The notes under the pieces are model-generated. The model ran no database searches. It was not told the origin of the DNA and saw nothing but the letters and a program-made list of their open reading frames with translations. From Nocardiopsis sp. MG754419 (lineage in GTDB: Bacteria; Actinomycetota; Actinomycetes; Streptosporangiales; Streptosporangiaceae), in NCBI RefSeq assembly GCF_018207095.1, contig NZ_QOCZ01000005.1:39285-103284 (forward strand): a DNA stretch of 64,000 bases, in the 5' to 3' direction. Below, piece after piece: positions 1 through 9,001 of this stretch (its first letter is position 1; each line of letters starts with the position of its first letter). The translations under genes and the position numbers were made by a program.

Positions 1-459
1 GTCGGCGACCCCGACCGCGTCGTCTGGTCGATCGACGGCGACGGGTGCTTCCAGATGACCAACCAGGAGCTCGCCACCTGCGCCATCGAGGGCATCCCGA
101 TCAAGGTCGCCGTGGTCAACAACGGCAACCTGGGCATGGTCCGCCAGTGGCAGACGCTCTTCTACGAGGGTCGCTACTCCAACACCGACCTGCAGACCGC
201 GCCGCGGGACGAGAAGGTCCGCATTCCGGACTTCGTCCGTCTCTCCGAGGCCTACGGTTGTGTGGGACTGCGGTGCGAGCGCCCCGAGGACATCGACGCC
301 ACCATCGAGAAGGCGATGTCCATCAACGACGTCCCCGTGGTCGTCGACTTCAGCGTCAACCACGACGCCATGGTCTGGCCGATGGTCGGTCCCGGTGTCA
401 GCAACGACAACATCCAGTACGCGCGCGACATGGCGCCGAACTGGGAACACCAGGACTAG
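1..459 (+). CDS. ilvB: Acetolactate synthase large subunit, 3' part only
   Basis: This is the C-terminal 152 residues of the TPP-dependent catalytic subunit of acetohydroxyacid synthase, which condenses pyruvate with pyruvate or 2-oxobutyrate in valine, leucine and isoleucine synthesis. The 5' part lies before the window. The TPP/Mg motif is visible as GDG at visible residues 13-15, followed after about 25 residues by NNGNLGMV (from residue 40). It ends in TAG, 17 nt before ilvN. The regulatory subunit directly downstream confirms the identity. The promoter and any leader attenuator are outside the window. Confidence 0.96.
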   Translation, partial: VGDPDRVVWSIDGDGCFQMTNQELATCAIEGIPIKVAVVNNGNLGMVRQWQTLFYEGRYSNTDLQTAPRDEKVRIPDFVRLSEAYGCVGLRCERPEDIDATIEKAMSINDVPVVVDFSVNHDAMVWPMVGPGVSNDNIQYARDMAPNWEHQD

Positions 460-476
460 GAGAAGGCCGAACCACC

Positions 477-1001
477 ATGAGCCGTCACACGCTTTCCGTT
501 CTGGTCGAGGACACCCCGGGCATCCTGGCCCGGGCCTCCGCCCTCTTCTCCCGTCGTGGTTTCAACATCGACTCGCTCAGTGTCAGCACGACCGAGTACC
601 CCGGACTGTCCCGCATGACGATCGCGGTCAACTGCGACCTCCACCCTTTGGAGCAGGTGACCAAACAGCTCAACAAGCTGGTGAACGTCGTCAAGATCGT
701 GGAGATGGACACCACCGCGTCGGTGCAGCGCGAGCTGCTCTTGATCAAGGTCAAGGCCGACGCGTCCAGCCGCACCCATGTGCTTCAGACGGCCGAGCTC
801 TTCCGCGCCCACATCGTGGACGTGAGCCCGGACGTCGTCGTCATCGAGGCCACCGGCGACCCCGAGAAGCTCGATGCCCTGGTGAAGAATCTGGAACCCT
901 TCGGAATCAGGGAACTGGTCAAGTCAGGGCTGGTCGCCCTGGGCCGTGGCCCGCGTTCCATCACGGACCGCTCCTTGCGAGCGATCGAACGCAGCGCCTG
1001 A
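477..1001 (+). CDS. ilvN: Acetolactate synthase small (regulatory) subunit
   Basis: A 174-residue regulatory subunit of acetohydroxyacid synthase that confers valine feedback inhibition. An N-terminal ACT domain spans about residues 4-78 (LSVLVEDTPGILARASALF, then RGFNIDSL), and the usual C-terminal small-subunit domain follows to about residue 160. I chose the ATG at 477 because AGGAGAAGG lies just upstream and family members start right before the ACT domain. The open frame runs further upstream, but only as an out-of-frame shadow of ilvB. It is cotranscribed with ilvB and ilvC (36 nt to ilvC). Confidence 0.96.
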   Translation: MSRHTLSVLVEDTPGILARASALFSRRGFNIDSLSVSTTEYPGLSRMTIAVNCDLHPLEQVTKQLNKLVNVVKIVEMDTTASVQRELLLIKVKADASSRTHVLQTAELFRAHIVDVSPDVVVIEATGDPEKLDALVKNLEPFGIRELVKSGLVALGRGPRSITDRSLRAIERSA

Positions 1002-1036
1002 GCCCCCGTAACACAGGAATCAAGGAGTAACCCCAA

Positions 1037-2032
<996 letters not shown>

Positions 2033-2070
2033 GAGTGACCGCTTCGGGCCCGCGCCGTGCCGCGGCCCGG

Positions 2071-2106
2071 GTTCGGGCGCCGGCGGGTGACCGCCGGCGC
2101 CCGAAC
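2071..2106 (+). terminator. Terminator after ilvC
   Basis: A perfect 16-bp inverted repeat (2071-2086 with 2091-2106) around a GTGA loop, 38 nt after the ilvC stop. There is no U tract, as is usual in high-GC actinobacteria. It separates the ilvBNC operon from serA. Confidence 0.8.
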
Positions 2107-2212
2107 GTACAGCAGGGGGCGGGGGGAAGGGTGACGCATCTTTCCTCCCTCTTTCCGGCCCTCGACCTGAGGGCTTCCCTACCCCGCTAGTAGACTTTGG
2201 ACCGGCCGTCAC

Positions 2213-2262
2213 ACCCGATTCGGGCAGCGCCTCCACCTGCGCGATCGGGTCGCATCACCCGA
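2213..2262 (+). promoter_or_regulatory. serA leader with two mutually exclusive hairpins
   Basis: ATCGGGT at 2244-2250 can pair with upstream ACCCGAT (2213-2219), helped by GCGC/GCGC at 2227-2230 and 2239-2242. Part of it can instead pair with downstream ACCCGA (2257-2262), which abuts the AAGGAA ribosome binding site. A TAGACT hexamer at 2191-2196 could be the -10 element. The pairings are seen; a switching function is inference. Confidence 0.4.
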
Positions 2263-2274
2263 AAAGGAACCGTT

Positions 2275-3864
2275 GTGACCAAACCCGTCGTACTCGTCGC
2301 GGAAAAGCTCTCGCCCGCCGGAATCGCGCTCCTCGAAGACGACTTCGAAGTGCGCCATGTGGACGGTGCGGACCGGTCCCAACTGCTTCCGGCCCTCACC
2401 GGCGTCGACGCCCTGATCGTGCGCAGCGCGACCCAGGTGGACGCCGAGGCCGTCGCCGCGGCCGACCGCCTCCAGGTCGTGGCCCGCGCGGGAGTCGGTC
2501 TGGACAACGTCGACGTGGACGCCGCCACCAAGGCCGGCGTGCTCGTCGTCAACGCCCCCACATCCAACATCATCAGCGCCGCCGAGCAGGCCATCAACCT
2601 GCTGCTGGCCAGCGCCCGCAACACCGCCCCCGCCCACAACGCGCTCATCAACGGCGCGTGGAAGCGCTCCGAGTACACGGGTGTCGAGCTCTACGAGAAG
2701 GTCGTGGGCGTGGTCGGCCTCGGCCGCATCGGCGCCCTGGTCGCCCAGCGTCTGTTGGCGTTCGGCACCAAGGTCATCGCCTACGACCCGTTCGTGCAGC
2801 CGGCCCGCGCCGCGCAGATCGGCGTGGAGATGACCACGCTCGACGACCTGCTGGAGCGCGCCGACTTCATCACGATCCACCTGCCCAAGAACAAGGACAC
2901 CCTGGGTCTCATCGGTGACGAGGCGCTGACGAAGGTCAAGCCCTCGGTGCGGATCATCAACGCCGCGCGCGGTGGCATCCTCGACGAAGGCGCCCTGTAC
3001 CGGGCCCTCGCGGAGGGCCGCGTGGCGGGTGCGGGCATCGACGTGTTCGCCAAGGAGCCGACCACCGACAGCCCGCTGTTCGAGTTCGAGAACGTCGTGG
3101 TCGCCCCGCACCTGGGCGCCAGCACCGCCGAGGCACAGGAGAAGGCCGGTACCCAGGTCGCCCGCTCGGTGAAGCTGGCCCTGTCCGGCGAGTTCGTGCC
3201 GGACGCGGTGAACGTGCAGGGCACCGGTGTGGCCGAGGAGATCAAGCCGGGGCTGCCGCTCACCGAGAAGCTGGGCCGGGTGTTCACCTCGCTGGCCGGG
3301 GCGCTCGCCGCCCGCATCGACGTCGAGGTGCGCGGTGAGATCGCCCGTCACGACGTCAAGGTGCTGGAGCTGGCCGCCCTCAAGGGCGTGTTCACCGACG
3401 TGGTCGAGGACACGGTGACGTTCGTGAACGCGCCCCTGCTCGCCAAGGAGCGCGGCCTGGAGGTCAACCTCGTCACCAGTGACGACAGCACCGACTGGCG
3501 CAACCTGATCTCGGTGCACGGTGTGCTGGCCGACGGCACCCGCGTGTCGGTGTCCGGTACGCTCACCGGCCCCCGCCAGGTCGAGAAGCTGGTGGAGATC
3601 AACAACTACACGATGGAGATCGGCCTCGACGAGCACATGGTGTTCCTCTCCTACGAGGACCGCCCCGGCATCGTCGGCAAGGTCGGCGCGCTGCTCGGCG
3701 ACGCCGAGGTCAACATCGCGGGCATGCAGGTCATCCGGGACAAGGAGGGCGGCAAGGCGCTGATCGCGCTCACCGTCGACTCCGCGGTGCCGGACGGGAT
3801 CCTCGCCTCGATCGCCGCGGAGATCGAGGCGGACATCGTCCGTCAGATCGACCTGGAGGACTGA
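2275..3864 (+). CDS. serA: D-3-phosphoglycerate dehydrogenase
   Basis: A 529-residue long-form phosphoglycerate dehydrogenase, the first step of serine synthesis (3-phosphoglycerate plus NAD+ to 3-phosphohydroxypyruvate). The NAD-binding GLGRIG lies near residue 148, the catalytic region NAARGGILDE follows, and the catalytic His lies in VVVAPHLGAST. Then come the intervening domain and a C-terminal ACT domain (YEDRPGIVGKVGALLG, about residues 460-529), as in other actinobacterial long-form enzymes. The GTG start at 2275 is preceded by AAGGAA. An upstream in-frame start at 2197 would fall in the structured leader and is less likely. It follows ilvC in the order known from Streptomyces. Confidence 0.96.
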   Translation: MTKPVVLVAEKLSPAGIALLEDDFEVRHVDGADRSQLLPALTGVDALIVRSATQVDAEAVAAADRLQVVARAGVGLDNVDVDAATKAGVLVVNAPTSNIISAAEQAINLLLASARNTAPAHNALINGAWKRSEYTGVELYEKVVGVVGLGRIGALVAQRLLAFGTKVIAYDPFVQPARAAQIGVEMTTLDDLLERADFITIHLPKNKDTLGLIGDEALTKVKPSVRIINAARGGILDEGALYRALAEGRVAGAGIDVFAKEPTTDSPLFEFENVVVAPHLGASTAEAQEKAGTQVARSVKLALSGEFVPDAVNVQGTGVAEEIKPGLPLTEKLGRVFTSLAGALAARIDVEVRGEIARHDVKVLELAALKGVFTDVVEDTVTFVNAPLLAKERGLEVNLVTSDDSTDWRNLISVHGVLADGTRVSVSGTLTGPRQVEKLVEINNYTMEIGLDEHMVFLSYEDRPGIVGKVGALLGDAEVNIAGMQVIRDKEGGKALIALTVDSAVPDGILASIAAEIEADIVRQIDLED

Positions 3865-3918
3865 CCCTCCGAGCGGAACGTCCCGATCGCCCCGTGCACG
3901 CCCGCTTTGTCGGTAGCC

Positions 3919-3974
3919 GGGGCGGTGGGGACGACCGCCCCCATCCTGGAGTCATCCGAGGCGTCGGCGCCTCG
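3919..3974 (+). terminator. Two hairpins after serA
   Basis: GGGGCGGT (3919-3926) pairs with ACCGCCCC (3934-3941), and CGAGGCG (3957-3963) pairs with CGCCTCG (3968-3974). They lie 55-110 nt after the serA stop and are probably its termination signals, although neither has a U tract. Confidence 0.5.
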
Positions 3975-3993
3975 ATGTGGGATGGGGGTACCC

Positions 3994-4326
3994 GTGCACC
4001 GTCGTCGATCGCGTCCGTTTCCGTTCGTGTACGCCGCACTCGGGGTTCTGAGCGCCCTGGGCCGCGGCGTCGTGTTCCCGGGGGTCGGCGACCTCGGTGC
4101 CGCCCGGCGCCCGTGGGCCGTGGACGCGGCCACCGTGCCGGCCCGGCGCACACCTCCCGTCCGGGGAAGTCTCCGGGGGCCGTTCCGTCGGCCCGACCGA
4201 TGGGTGTGCGACCCCGCCGAGGGGCTTCGCGCCGGCGGTGACGCTGTCGCCGGGTGCCCGTCCGGACCGGTGCGGGCGCGCGGTGTCCGGGTACGGGGCG
4301 CGGGGTCCCCGCAGGGGCTCTCATGA
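3994..4326 (+). CDS. Hypothetical basic protein, possibly membrane-anchored
   Basis: An open frame of 110 codons. A basic start (HRRRSRP) is followed by a short hydrophobic stretch around residues 9-28 (FVYAALGVLSALGRGVVF), then Arg/Gly/Pro-rich sequence. The GTG at 3994 has GGGGGT upstream; ATG 3982 is the alternative. The stop overlaps the ATG of the glycosyltransferase (ATGA at 4323-4326), which argues for translational coupling. Third-position GC is good but below that of neighbouring genes, and I recognise no family. It may be a chance frame in the serA-glycosyltransferase spacer; without it, the spacer of about 450 nt holds only the serA terminators. Confidence 0.3.
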   Translation: MHRRRSRPFPFVYAALGVLSALGRGVVFPGVGDLGAARRPWAVDAATVPARRTPPVRGSLRGPFRRPDRWVCDPAEGLRAGGDAVAGCPSGPVRARGVRVRGAGSPQGLS

Positions 4327-6314
4327 GCCCGTGGCTCTGCTCCGAGGCGTTGCGCCGCCGTTCCCCCGGACCCGTGCTGTACTGCCACATCGGTGTCGGT
4401 TCCGGGGACGTACCGACCGGCCGTGCGCTCGATCGACGTGATCGTGTGATCGACCTCGACCGCCGCCGCGTCGGCGAAGCGGAGGTCGCGCCGGAGGCCG
4501 AGGCCGGCGCCGAACGCCCCCGGGTGGGCACGGTCGTGTTGGTCGCCGCCACCCCCACCGACCTGCGTCGGGCGGTGCCCGCCGTCGCGGGTCTGCCCGA
4601 GGCGGCGCGCTTCGTGGTGGTGCTCGTCGCCGCGGCCGCGCACCTGGGGCCGCCGGTCCCGGTGGTGCCGGGGAGCGGCGGCTGGGAGGGGCTGCTCGAC
4701 CTGCGCGTGCGCCGTCTCCCCGACACCGGCTGGGAGACCGAGTTCTTCTTCGCCGATCCGCTGCCGCCCCTGGCCCTACTCCAGACACTCGCCCGAGGGG
4801 TGACCGGGGGCCGACCCGGGCCGGCCGTCACCCCCGTGGGCGGGGTCCGCGGCGGGGCGACCGGACTCTGGCGCCCGGGCGACCCGCGCGCGAGCGGCTC
4901 CGATCGGGTGGACGTCCTGCTGGACACCGAGGAACCCCCACCGGACGCCCGGGTGCACGAGGACGAACCGGACCTGGTCCGTGAGCGTCGATGGACGCCG
5001 GCGCAGACCTCGTGGTCGGCCCTGGAACGACCCGTCGCCCCGGGGGAGCCGCCCCGTCGGTTCGCGGTGGACGACGTGCCGCCGGTGGACGAGCAGACGG
5101 TCAACCCGATCGGGTTCGCGCGTCGACCCACCACGGAGACGGGACGCCTGTTCGCCCGCGACGGACGTTGGGTCCTGCGGGCCGCCGGACGGGATCGGTG
5201 GGAGGTCCCCGAGGACGGCGCGGTGACCGACACCGTCGTGGAGTCCCTGCGCGACCTGCGCGGGGTCCGGCTGACGTGGGATCGGCACACCGGGCCGCTG
5301 GCCGCGGCCCGCGCGGTCGTCGGGCTGGCCGCCGCGGGCGTCCCGTTGTTCGGTGCGGAGCCGCCGGACTGGGCGGGCTGTCTGGGGCCGGAGCTGCGCA
5401 CGCTGCTGACCTCGGTGACCGCCCCGGACCTGCGTGACTCGTTGCGACGCGAGGAGCACAGCGTCCGGCTGCGTCGCTGCGCGCTGCGCGTCCATGGGAC
5501 CAGGGCGCGCTGGCGTGCGCTCGGCACCGCCCTGGGTGCGCCCCGCTCACCGGAGCCGAAGGTGTCGGTCCTGCTGTGCACCCGTCGCCCGGAGATGGTC
5601 GGCTTCGCTCTGCGACAGGCGGCCCGCCAACGCGACGTCGACCTCGAGGTGGTGCTGGGGCTGCACGGGTTCGGCATGGACCTCGCCGTGGTGCGGGAGG
5701 GGGTGGCCGCGTTCCGGGCCACGGGCCGGCACCTGGAGGTGGTCGAGGCCGCCGCCGACCTGCCGCTCGGTACGGTCCTCAACACCGCCGCCGCTCGGGC
5801 GTCCGGAGACGTGCTCACGAAGATGGACGACGACGACTGGTACGCCCCCCACCACGTGTCCGACCTGCTGCTGGCCCGCATGTACGCGGGTGCGGACATC
5901 GTGGGCAACGCCGTCGAGTACGTCTACCTGGAGGCGCTCGACCTCACGCTGCGCCGGGACGTGTCCGGTGAGTGTCTCGCGCGTCGGACCGCGGGGGGAT
6001 CGCTCACGTTCGACCGCCGCACATGGGAGGAGGTCGGGGGGTTCCGGCCCACCCCGCGCGCGGTCGACACCCACCTGCTGACCGCCGTCCGGCTCCTGGG
6101 CGGGCGGATCTATCGGACGCACGGGCTCAACTACATGATGCGCCGCAAGGCCGGCGGCCACACCTGGACGGTGGGCGCGGGCTACTTCCTCCGGCTCGAC
6201 GCGGAGCGGCAGGCACCGGGGTGGCGCCCCAGCGCACTGATGGAGGCCGACCCGCGGGATCGCCCGAGCCGGGACGGGCGTGCGCCGACGGACGTCGCGG
6301 AGGTGGGGTGGTGA
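4323..6314 (+). CDS. Large family-2 glycosyltransferase
   Basis: A 663-residue protein whose C-terminal third is a GT-A fold family-2 glycosyltransferase. It begins with KVSVLLCTRRPEM near residue 413 and carries the acidic metal/nucleotide motif KMDDDDWY near residue 500, followed by FDRRTWEEVGGF and an HTWTVG segment. The first 400 residues are not a familiar module: a Rossmann-like stretch (about 60-180), an acidic linker, and a domain around NPIGFARRPTTETGR. Donor and acceptor are unknown; cell-surface polysaccharide or protein glycosylation is inference. The start is uncertain: ATG 4323 overlaps the preceding stop, while GTG 4446 would remove a poorly coding-like N-terminus. It is linked to two small genes downstream. 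Confidence 0.7.
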   Translation: MSPWLCSEALRRRSPGPVLYCHIGVGSGDVPTGRALDRRDRVIDLDRRRVGEAEVAPEAEAGAERPRVGTVVLVAATPTDLRRAVPAVAGLPEAARFVVVLVAAAAHLGPPVPVVPGSGGWEGLLDLRVRRLPDTGWETEFFFADPLPPLALLQTLARGVTGGRPGPAVTPVGGVRGGATGLWRPGDPRASGSDRVDVLLDTEEPPPDARVHEDEPDLVRERRWTPAQTSWSALERPVAPGEPPRRFAVDDVPPVDEQTVNPIGFARRPTTETGRLFARDGRWVLRAAGRDRWEVPEDGAVTDTVVESLRDLRGVRLTWDRHTGPLAAARAVVGLAAAGVPLFGAEPPDWAGCLGPELRTLLTSVTAPDLRDSLRREEHSVRLRRCALRVHGTRARWRALGTALGAPRSPEPKVSVLLCTRRPEMVGFALRQAARQRDVDLEVVLGLHGFGMDLAVVREGVAAFRATGRHLEVVEAAADLPLGTVLNTAAARASGDVLTKMDDDDWYAPHHVSDLLLARMYAGADIVGNAVEYVYLEALDLTLRRDVSGECLARRTAGGSLTFDRRTWEEVGGFRPTPRAVDTHLLTAVRLLGGRIYRTHGLNYMMRRKAGGHTWTVGAGYFLRLDAERQAPGWRPSALMEADPRDRPSRDGRAPTDVAEVGW

Positions 6315-6955
6315 GCGTGCCGGTGGAGGCGTTGGTTCCGGTCGAGGGCGCCGAGAGCGGCCCGGTCGAGGTGACGGTGCGGTCGCTGCTGGCCGGCCGG
6401 GGGCACGAGGTGCGTGTGGGCCTGGTCGGCGCCGCCCCGGGCACCGACGCGGCCGGGCCGCGTGCTGGGGACGGGGCGGACGAACACCCCCTGCTCGCGT
6501 GGTCGGAGCGCTACCGGGACGAGCCCCGGGTGCGGTGGCTGTCGGAGGGGGAGCGGACACGCGCGGAGCCGAGGTACGTGCTGTGGGTGCGCCCGGGCAC
6601 GGAGCTGGCCGACGACGCCGTGTACACGATGGTCCGGGTGGCCGAGCGGTACAAGGTGGCGCTGGTCCGATCCGTGCTGCCCGGGGAGGACCCGGACGGG
6701 CCGCGGTTGGAGCGGTGCGTCGAGGGTGCGTCGGGTGTGCACTGGGTCGACGGTGCCCTGCTGCTCGCCGCCTCCGACCGACCGGAGGAGGCCGCGGGAG
6801 AGAGCGCCGTCCCCGACACGGGGGGCGAGGGCCGCCTGGAGCGGTGGGAACGCGAGTCCGCCGCCCATCGGGCCAGGGCGATGCGACTGGAGCGACGGTA
6901 TCGGTGGCTGACCCGGACCCGTCCGGGGCGCCTGCTGGTCGGGCTTCTCGGGTGA
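6311..6955 (+). CDS. Glycosyltransferase-companion protein, 214 aa
   Basis: Its start overlaps the end of the glycosyltransferase (GTGA at 6311-6314), with an ideal GGAGGT six nt before GTG 6311, so translation is coupled. I do not recognise a named family. The segment PRYVLWVRPGTELADDAVY followed by VRVAERYKVALVRS resembles a decayed half of a GT-2 nucleotide-binding domain without the DxD acids. The C-terminal 40 residues form an Arg/Glu-rich helix ending in LTRTRPGRLLVGLLG, like the end of the next small protein. It is probably an accessory subunit or degenerate transferase; membrane or complex association is inference. Confidence 0.6.
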   Translation: MSVPVEALVPVEGAESGPVEVTVRSLLAGRGHEVRVGLVGAAPGTDAAGPRAGDGADEHPLLAWSERYRDEPRVRWLSEGERTRAEPRYVLWVRPGTELADDAVYTMVRVAERYKVALVRSVLPGEDPDGPRLERCVEGASGVHWVDGALLLAASDRPEEAAGESAVPDTGGEGRLERWERESAAHRARAMRLERRYRWLTRTRPGRLLVGLLG

Positions 6956-6983
6956 GTCGGGCCGGACGAGAGGGGAGAGCGCC

Positions 6984-7154
6984 ATGGGGGAGCCGAACGG
7001 GCCGGATCCGGACTGGGAGCGTCGGTGTCGCAGAGCGCGACGCGCACGGGACTCCGCGCGGGCGGAGGCGGAACGGTGGGAGCGCCGGATCGCGGCGTTG
7101 ACGCGGGGACGGTGGACACGTCTGCTGCTGCTCGGGACCGGACGAAGGGGTTGA
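6984..7154 (+). CDS. Small basic helical protein, 56 aa
   Basis: The ATG at 6984 is preceded by AGGGGAGAG at good spacing, 28 nt after the previous stop. The protein is Arg/Ala/Glu-rich (RRCRRARRARDSARAEAE) and ends in ALTRGRWTRLLLLGTG. That layout, a charged helix then LTRxR then a short hydrophobic tail, matches the C-terminus of the 214-residue protein before it. It could be a free-standing copy of that membrane-association tail. Third-position GC is high, which supports coding. Function unknown. Confidence 0.5.
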   Translation: MGEPNGPDPDWERRCRRARRARDSARAEAERWERRIAALTRGRWTRLLLLGTGRRG

Positions 7155-7187
7155 TCACCGGCTCTGACCGGCCATGACACGCAGTCG

Positions 7188-7202
7188 TCTCGCATAGTGA
7201 GA
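7188..7202. promoter_or_regulatory. Palindromic operator, leuB-region copy 1 (probable NdgR site)
   Basis: TCTCGCATAGTGAGA. The outer TCTC/GAGA arms and an inner C/G pair are symmetric. The same 15-bp layout recurs at 7663, 10455 and, degenerately, 25222, always near leucine/isoleucine genes. A good -10 hexamer (TATAGT, 7214-7219) follows, placing this palindrome over the -35 position. Confidence 0.6.
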
Positions 7203-7213
7203 AAGTCTGGTCA

Positions 7214-7219
7214 TATAGT
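7214..7219 (+). promoter_or_regulatory. -10 hexamer TATAGT upstream of the small ORF and leuB
   Basis: It matches TATAAT at 5 of 6 positions. No -35 hexamer is evident; the operator at 7188-7202 occupies that place, as expected for a regulator that substitutes for or blocks -35 recognition. From here to the small gene at 7503 I see about 280 nt without other coding signals. Confidence 0.45.
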
Positions 7220-7502
7220 TGGACATCCGATAGTCTGAAGTCCTAGGAGTTAGTGGTCAGGGTTCACGGCCGGGCACCACGATCCGTCCGCCCGTCGCCC
7301 ACCGCCACTCTCATAGGCCGCCTGCGGCGCACTGTGCGTGCGCCCACTCCCACCCGAGTCCACGCAGGCGACTCCGGCAGGCGATCCCGCCGGGGCGAAC
7401 TCCTTGTCCCCTTCTTTCTCGTGGACACCGTCGCCCACGCCCGTCCATGGCCATGGCCGCGTCGTACGCACAGGCCATCGCACAGTGCAACCGGAGGATC
7501 AC

Positions 7503-7592
7503 ATGTACGACATGATCGAGTACCCGTCCGCGCCCGACACCGAGGACGAGATCGCCCGTGCCCTGCAGGACGCCCTCAATCGGCGCGACTGA
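7503..7592 (+). CDS. Small acidic peptide of 29 aa upstream of leuB
   Basis: ATG 7503 is preceded by GGAGG at 7493-7497. The product is 29 residues, starts MYDMIEYPSAPDTEDE and ends ALQDALNRRD. It is acidic, predicted helical in the second half, and has no run of Leu codons, so it does not look like a classical leucine attenuator peptide. It is bracketed by the two operator copies at 7188 and 7663 and followed by a 12-bp inverted repeat, so it is probably expressed under the same control as leuB. Function unknown. Confidence 0.4.
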   Translation: MYDMIEYPSAPDTEDEIARALQDALNRRD

Positions 7593-7610
7593 CCGCGTGG
7601 CGGGTGGGCG

Positions 7611-7639
7611 ACTGTACCGGTCGGTCGGACCGGTACAGT
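7611..7639. repeat. Perfect 12-bp inverted repeat between the small ORF and leuB
   Basis: ACTGTACCGGTC (7611-7622) and its exact reverse complement (7628-7639) around GGTCG. There is no U tract downstream. It may be a weak terminator for the small gene or an operator for leuB. A candidate -10 (TACTGT, 7649-7654) follows closely. Confidence 0.6.
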
Positions 7640-7662
7640 TGTCTCACCTACTGTTCATCTGA

Positions 7663-7677
7663 TCTCGCCATGTGAGA
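7663..7677. promoter_or_regulatory. Palindromic operator, leuB copy 2 (probable NdgR site)
   Basis: TCTCGCCATGTGAGA, the same TCTCGC-N3-GTGAGA layout as the site at 7188 and 40 nt before the leuB start. Matching copies lie before cimA and leuC. Confidence 0.6.
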
Positions 7678-7716
7678 ATCGCGGGCGGGACCACGTCTGA
7701 GTTAGAGGCAGTCCGT

Positions 7717-8781
7717 ATGGCAGCGCGCACCGTGAAACTGGCCGTCATCCCCGGCGACGGAATCGGCCCCGAGGTCGTCGGCGAAGGCCTCAAGGTGCTG
7801 GGGGTCGCCGCCGCCCAGCACGACCTGGCCATCGAGACCACCGAGTACGAGCTCGGAGCCCGGCTCTGGCACCGCACCGGTGAGACGCTGCCCGACTCCG
7901 TGGCCGCCGAACTCAGCGGACACGACGCGATCTACCTCGGCGCCGTCGGCGACCCCACCGTTCCCAGCGGCGTCCTGGAGCGCGGTCTGCTGCTGCGCCT
8001 GCGCTTCGACTTCGACCACTACGTCAACCTGCGCCCGGTCCGGCTCTACCCCGGTGTGGACAGCCCCCTGGCGGGTGTGTCCCCCGAGGACATCGACATG
8101 CTGGTCGTGCGCGAGGGCACCGAGGGCCCCTACGCCGGCGCCGGCGGTGTGCTGCGCAAGGGCACCCCGCACGAGATCGCCACCCAGGACAGCGTCAACA
8201 CCCGCTTCGGTGTCGAGCGCGTGGTCCGGTTCGCCTTCGCCAAGGCGGCCGAGCGTCCCCGTCGCAAGCTGACCCTGGTGCACAAGGACAACGTCCTCAC
8301 CTTCGCCGGCGAGCTGTGGCAGCGCACCGTCAAGGAGGTCGGGGCCGAGTACCCGCAGGTCTCCGTGGACTACTGCCACGTCGACGCCGCCTCGATGTTC
8401 TTCGTCAACCAGCCGGGCCGCTTCGACGTGGTCGTCACCGACAACCTCTTCGGCGACATCATCACCGACATCGGTGCCGCCATCACCGGCGGGATCGGCC
8501 TCGCCGCCAGCGGCAACATCAACCCGGACAACACCTTCCCCAGCATGTTCGAGCCGGTCCACGGTTCGGCGCCCGACATCGCGGGCCAGGGCAAGGCCGA
8601 CCCGACGGCCACCGTGCTGTCGGCCGCCACCCTGTTGGAACACCTGGGGGTTCCCGAGGCCGCGCGCCGGATCGAGGCGGCGGTCTCCTCGGACCTGAAG
8701 ACCCGCGCCCACAGCGACGCGGTCCGGTCCACCTCGCAGATCGGCGACGACCTCGCCGCACGAGTAGCCGAGCAGGGCTGA
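7717..8781 (+). CDS. leuB: 3-Isopropylmalate dehydrogenase
   Basis: A 354-residue NAD+-dependent decarboxylating dehydrogenase, the third step of leucine synthesis; it may also serve the citramalate route to isoleucine, because cimA is nearby. Visible motifs are the N-terminal [11 protein letters not shown], the substrate Arg region LRPVRLYPG, the segment [11 protein letters not shown], and the metal/NAD region [10 protein letters not shown] followed by [16 protein letters not shown] 7717 has AGAGG upstream and gives the standard family start. A terminator-like hairpin follows at 8856. Confidence 0.96.
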   Translation: MAARTVKLAVIPGDGIGPEVVGEGLKVLGVAAAQHDLAIETTEYELGARLWHRTGETLPDSVAAELSGHDAIYLGAVGDPTVPSGVLERGLLLRLRFDFDHYVNLRPVRLYPGVDSPLAGVSPEDIDMLVVREGTEGPYAGAGGVLRKGTPHEIATQDSVNTRFGVERVVRFAFAKAAERPRRKLTLVHKDNVLTFAGELWQRTVKEVGAEYPQVSVDYCHVDAASMFFVNQPGRFDVVVTDNLFGDIITDIGAAITGGIGLAASGNINPDNTFPSMFEPVHGSAPDIAGQGKADPTATVLSAATLLEHLGVPEAARRIEAAVSSDLKTRAHSDAVRSTSQIGDDLAARVAEQG

Positions 8782-8855
8782 GGCGAACGCTTCCGGCCCT
8801 GCCTCGCGACACCGGGCGCGGCCGAGGAGCTTCAGTCACGTACAGACCCCAGGCC

Positions 8856-8888
8856 ACGGGCGCGTCCGGTGTACACCGGCGCGCCCGT
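8856..8888 (+). terminator. Terminator after leuB
   Basis: ACGGGCGCG pairs with CGCGCCCGT across one bulged T, with an inner CCGGTG/CACCGG stem. It lies 74 nt after the leuB stop and has no U tract. Confidence 0.6.
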
Positions 8889-9001
8889 CGTCCGTTCGAC
8901 CCATGTGGAACCGGTCTGGCACCGGGTGCGTACTTCCGACAGACTAGATTCCAGGTCGGCGGCGCTGCCGACCCGTTGCACCCGAGAGGACCACCGACAA
9001 C

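Noticed and set aside
7611..7639. The 12-bp inverted repeat as a rho-independent terminator
   Set aside because: No U tract follows and it lies close to leuB promoter-like elements; an operator is equally possible, so it is listed only as a repeat.
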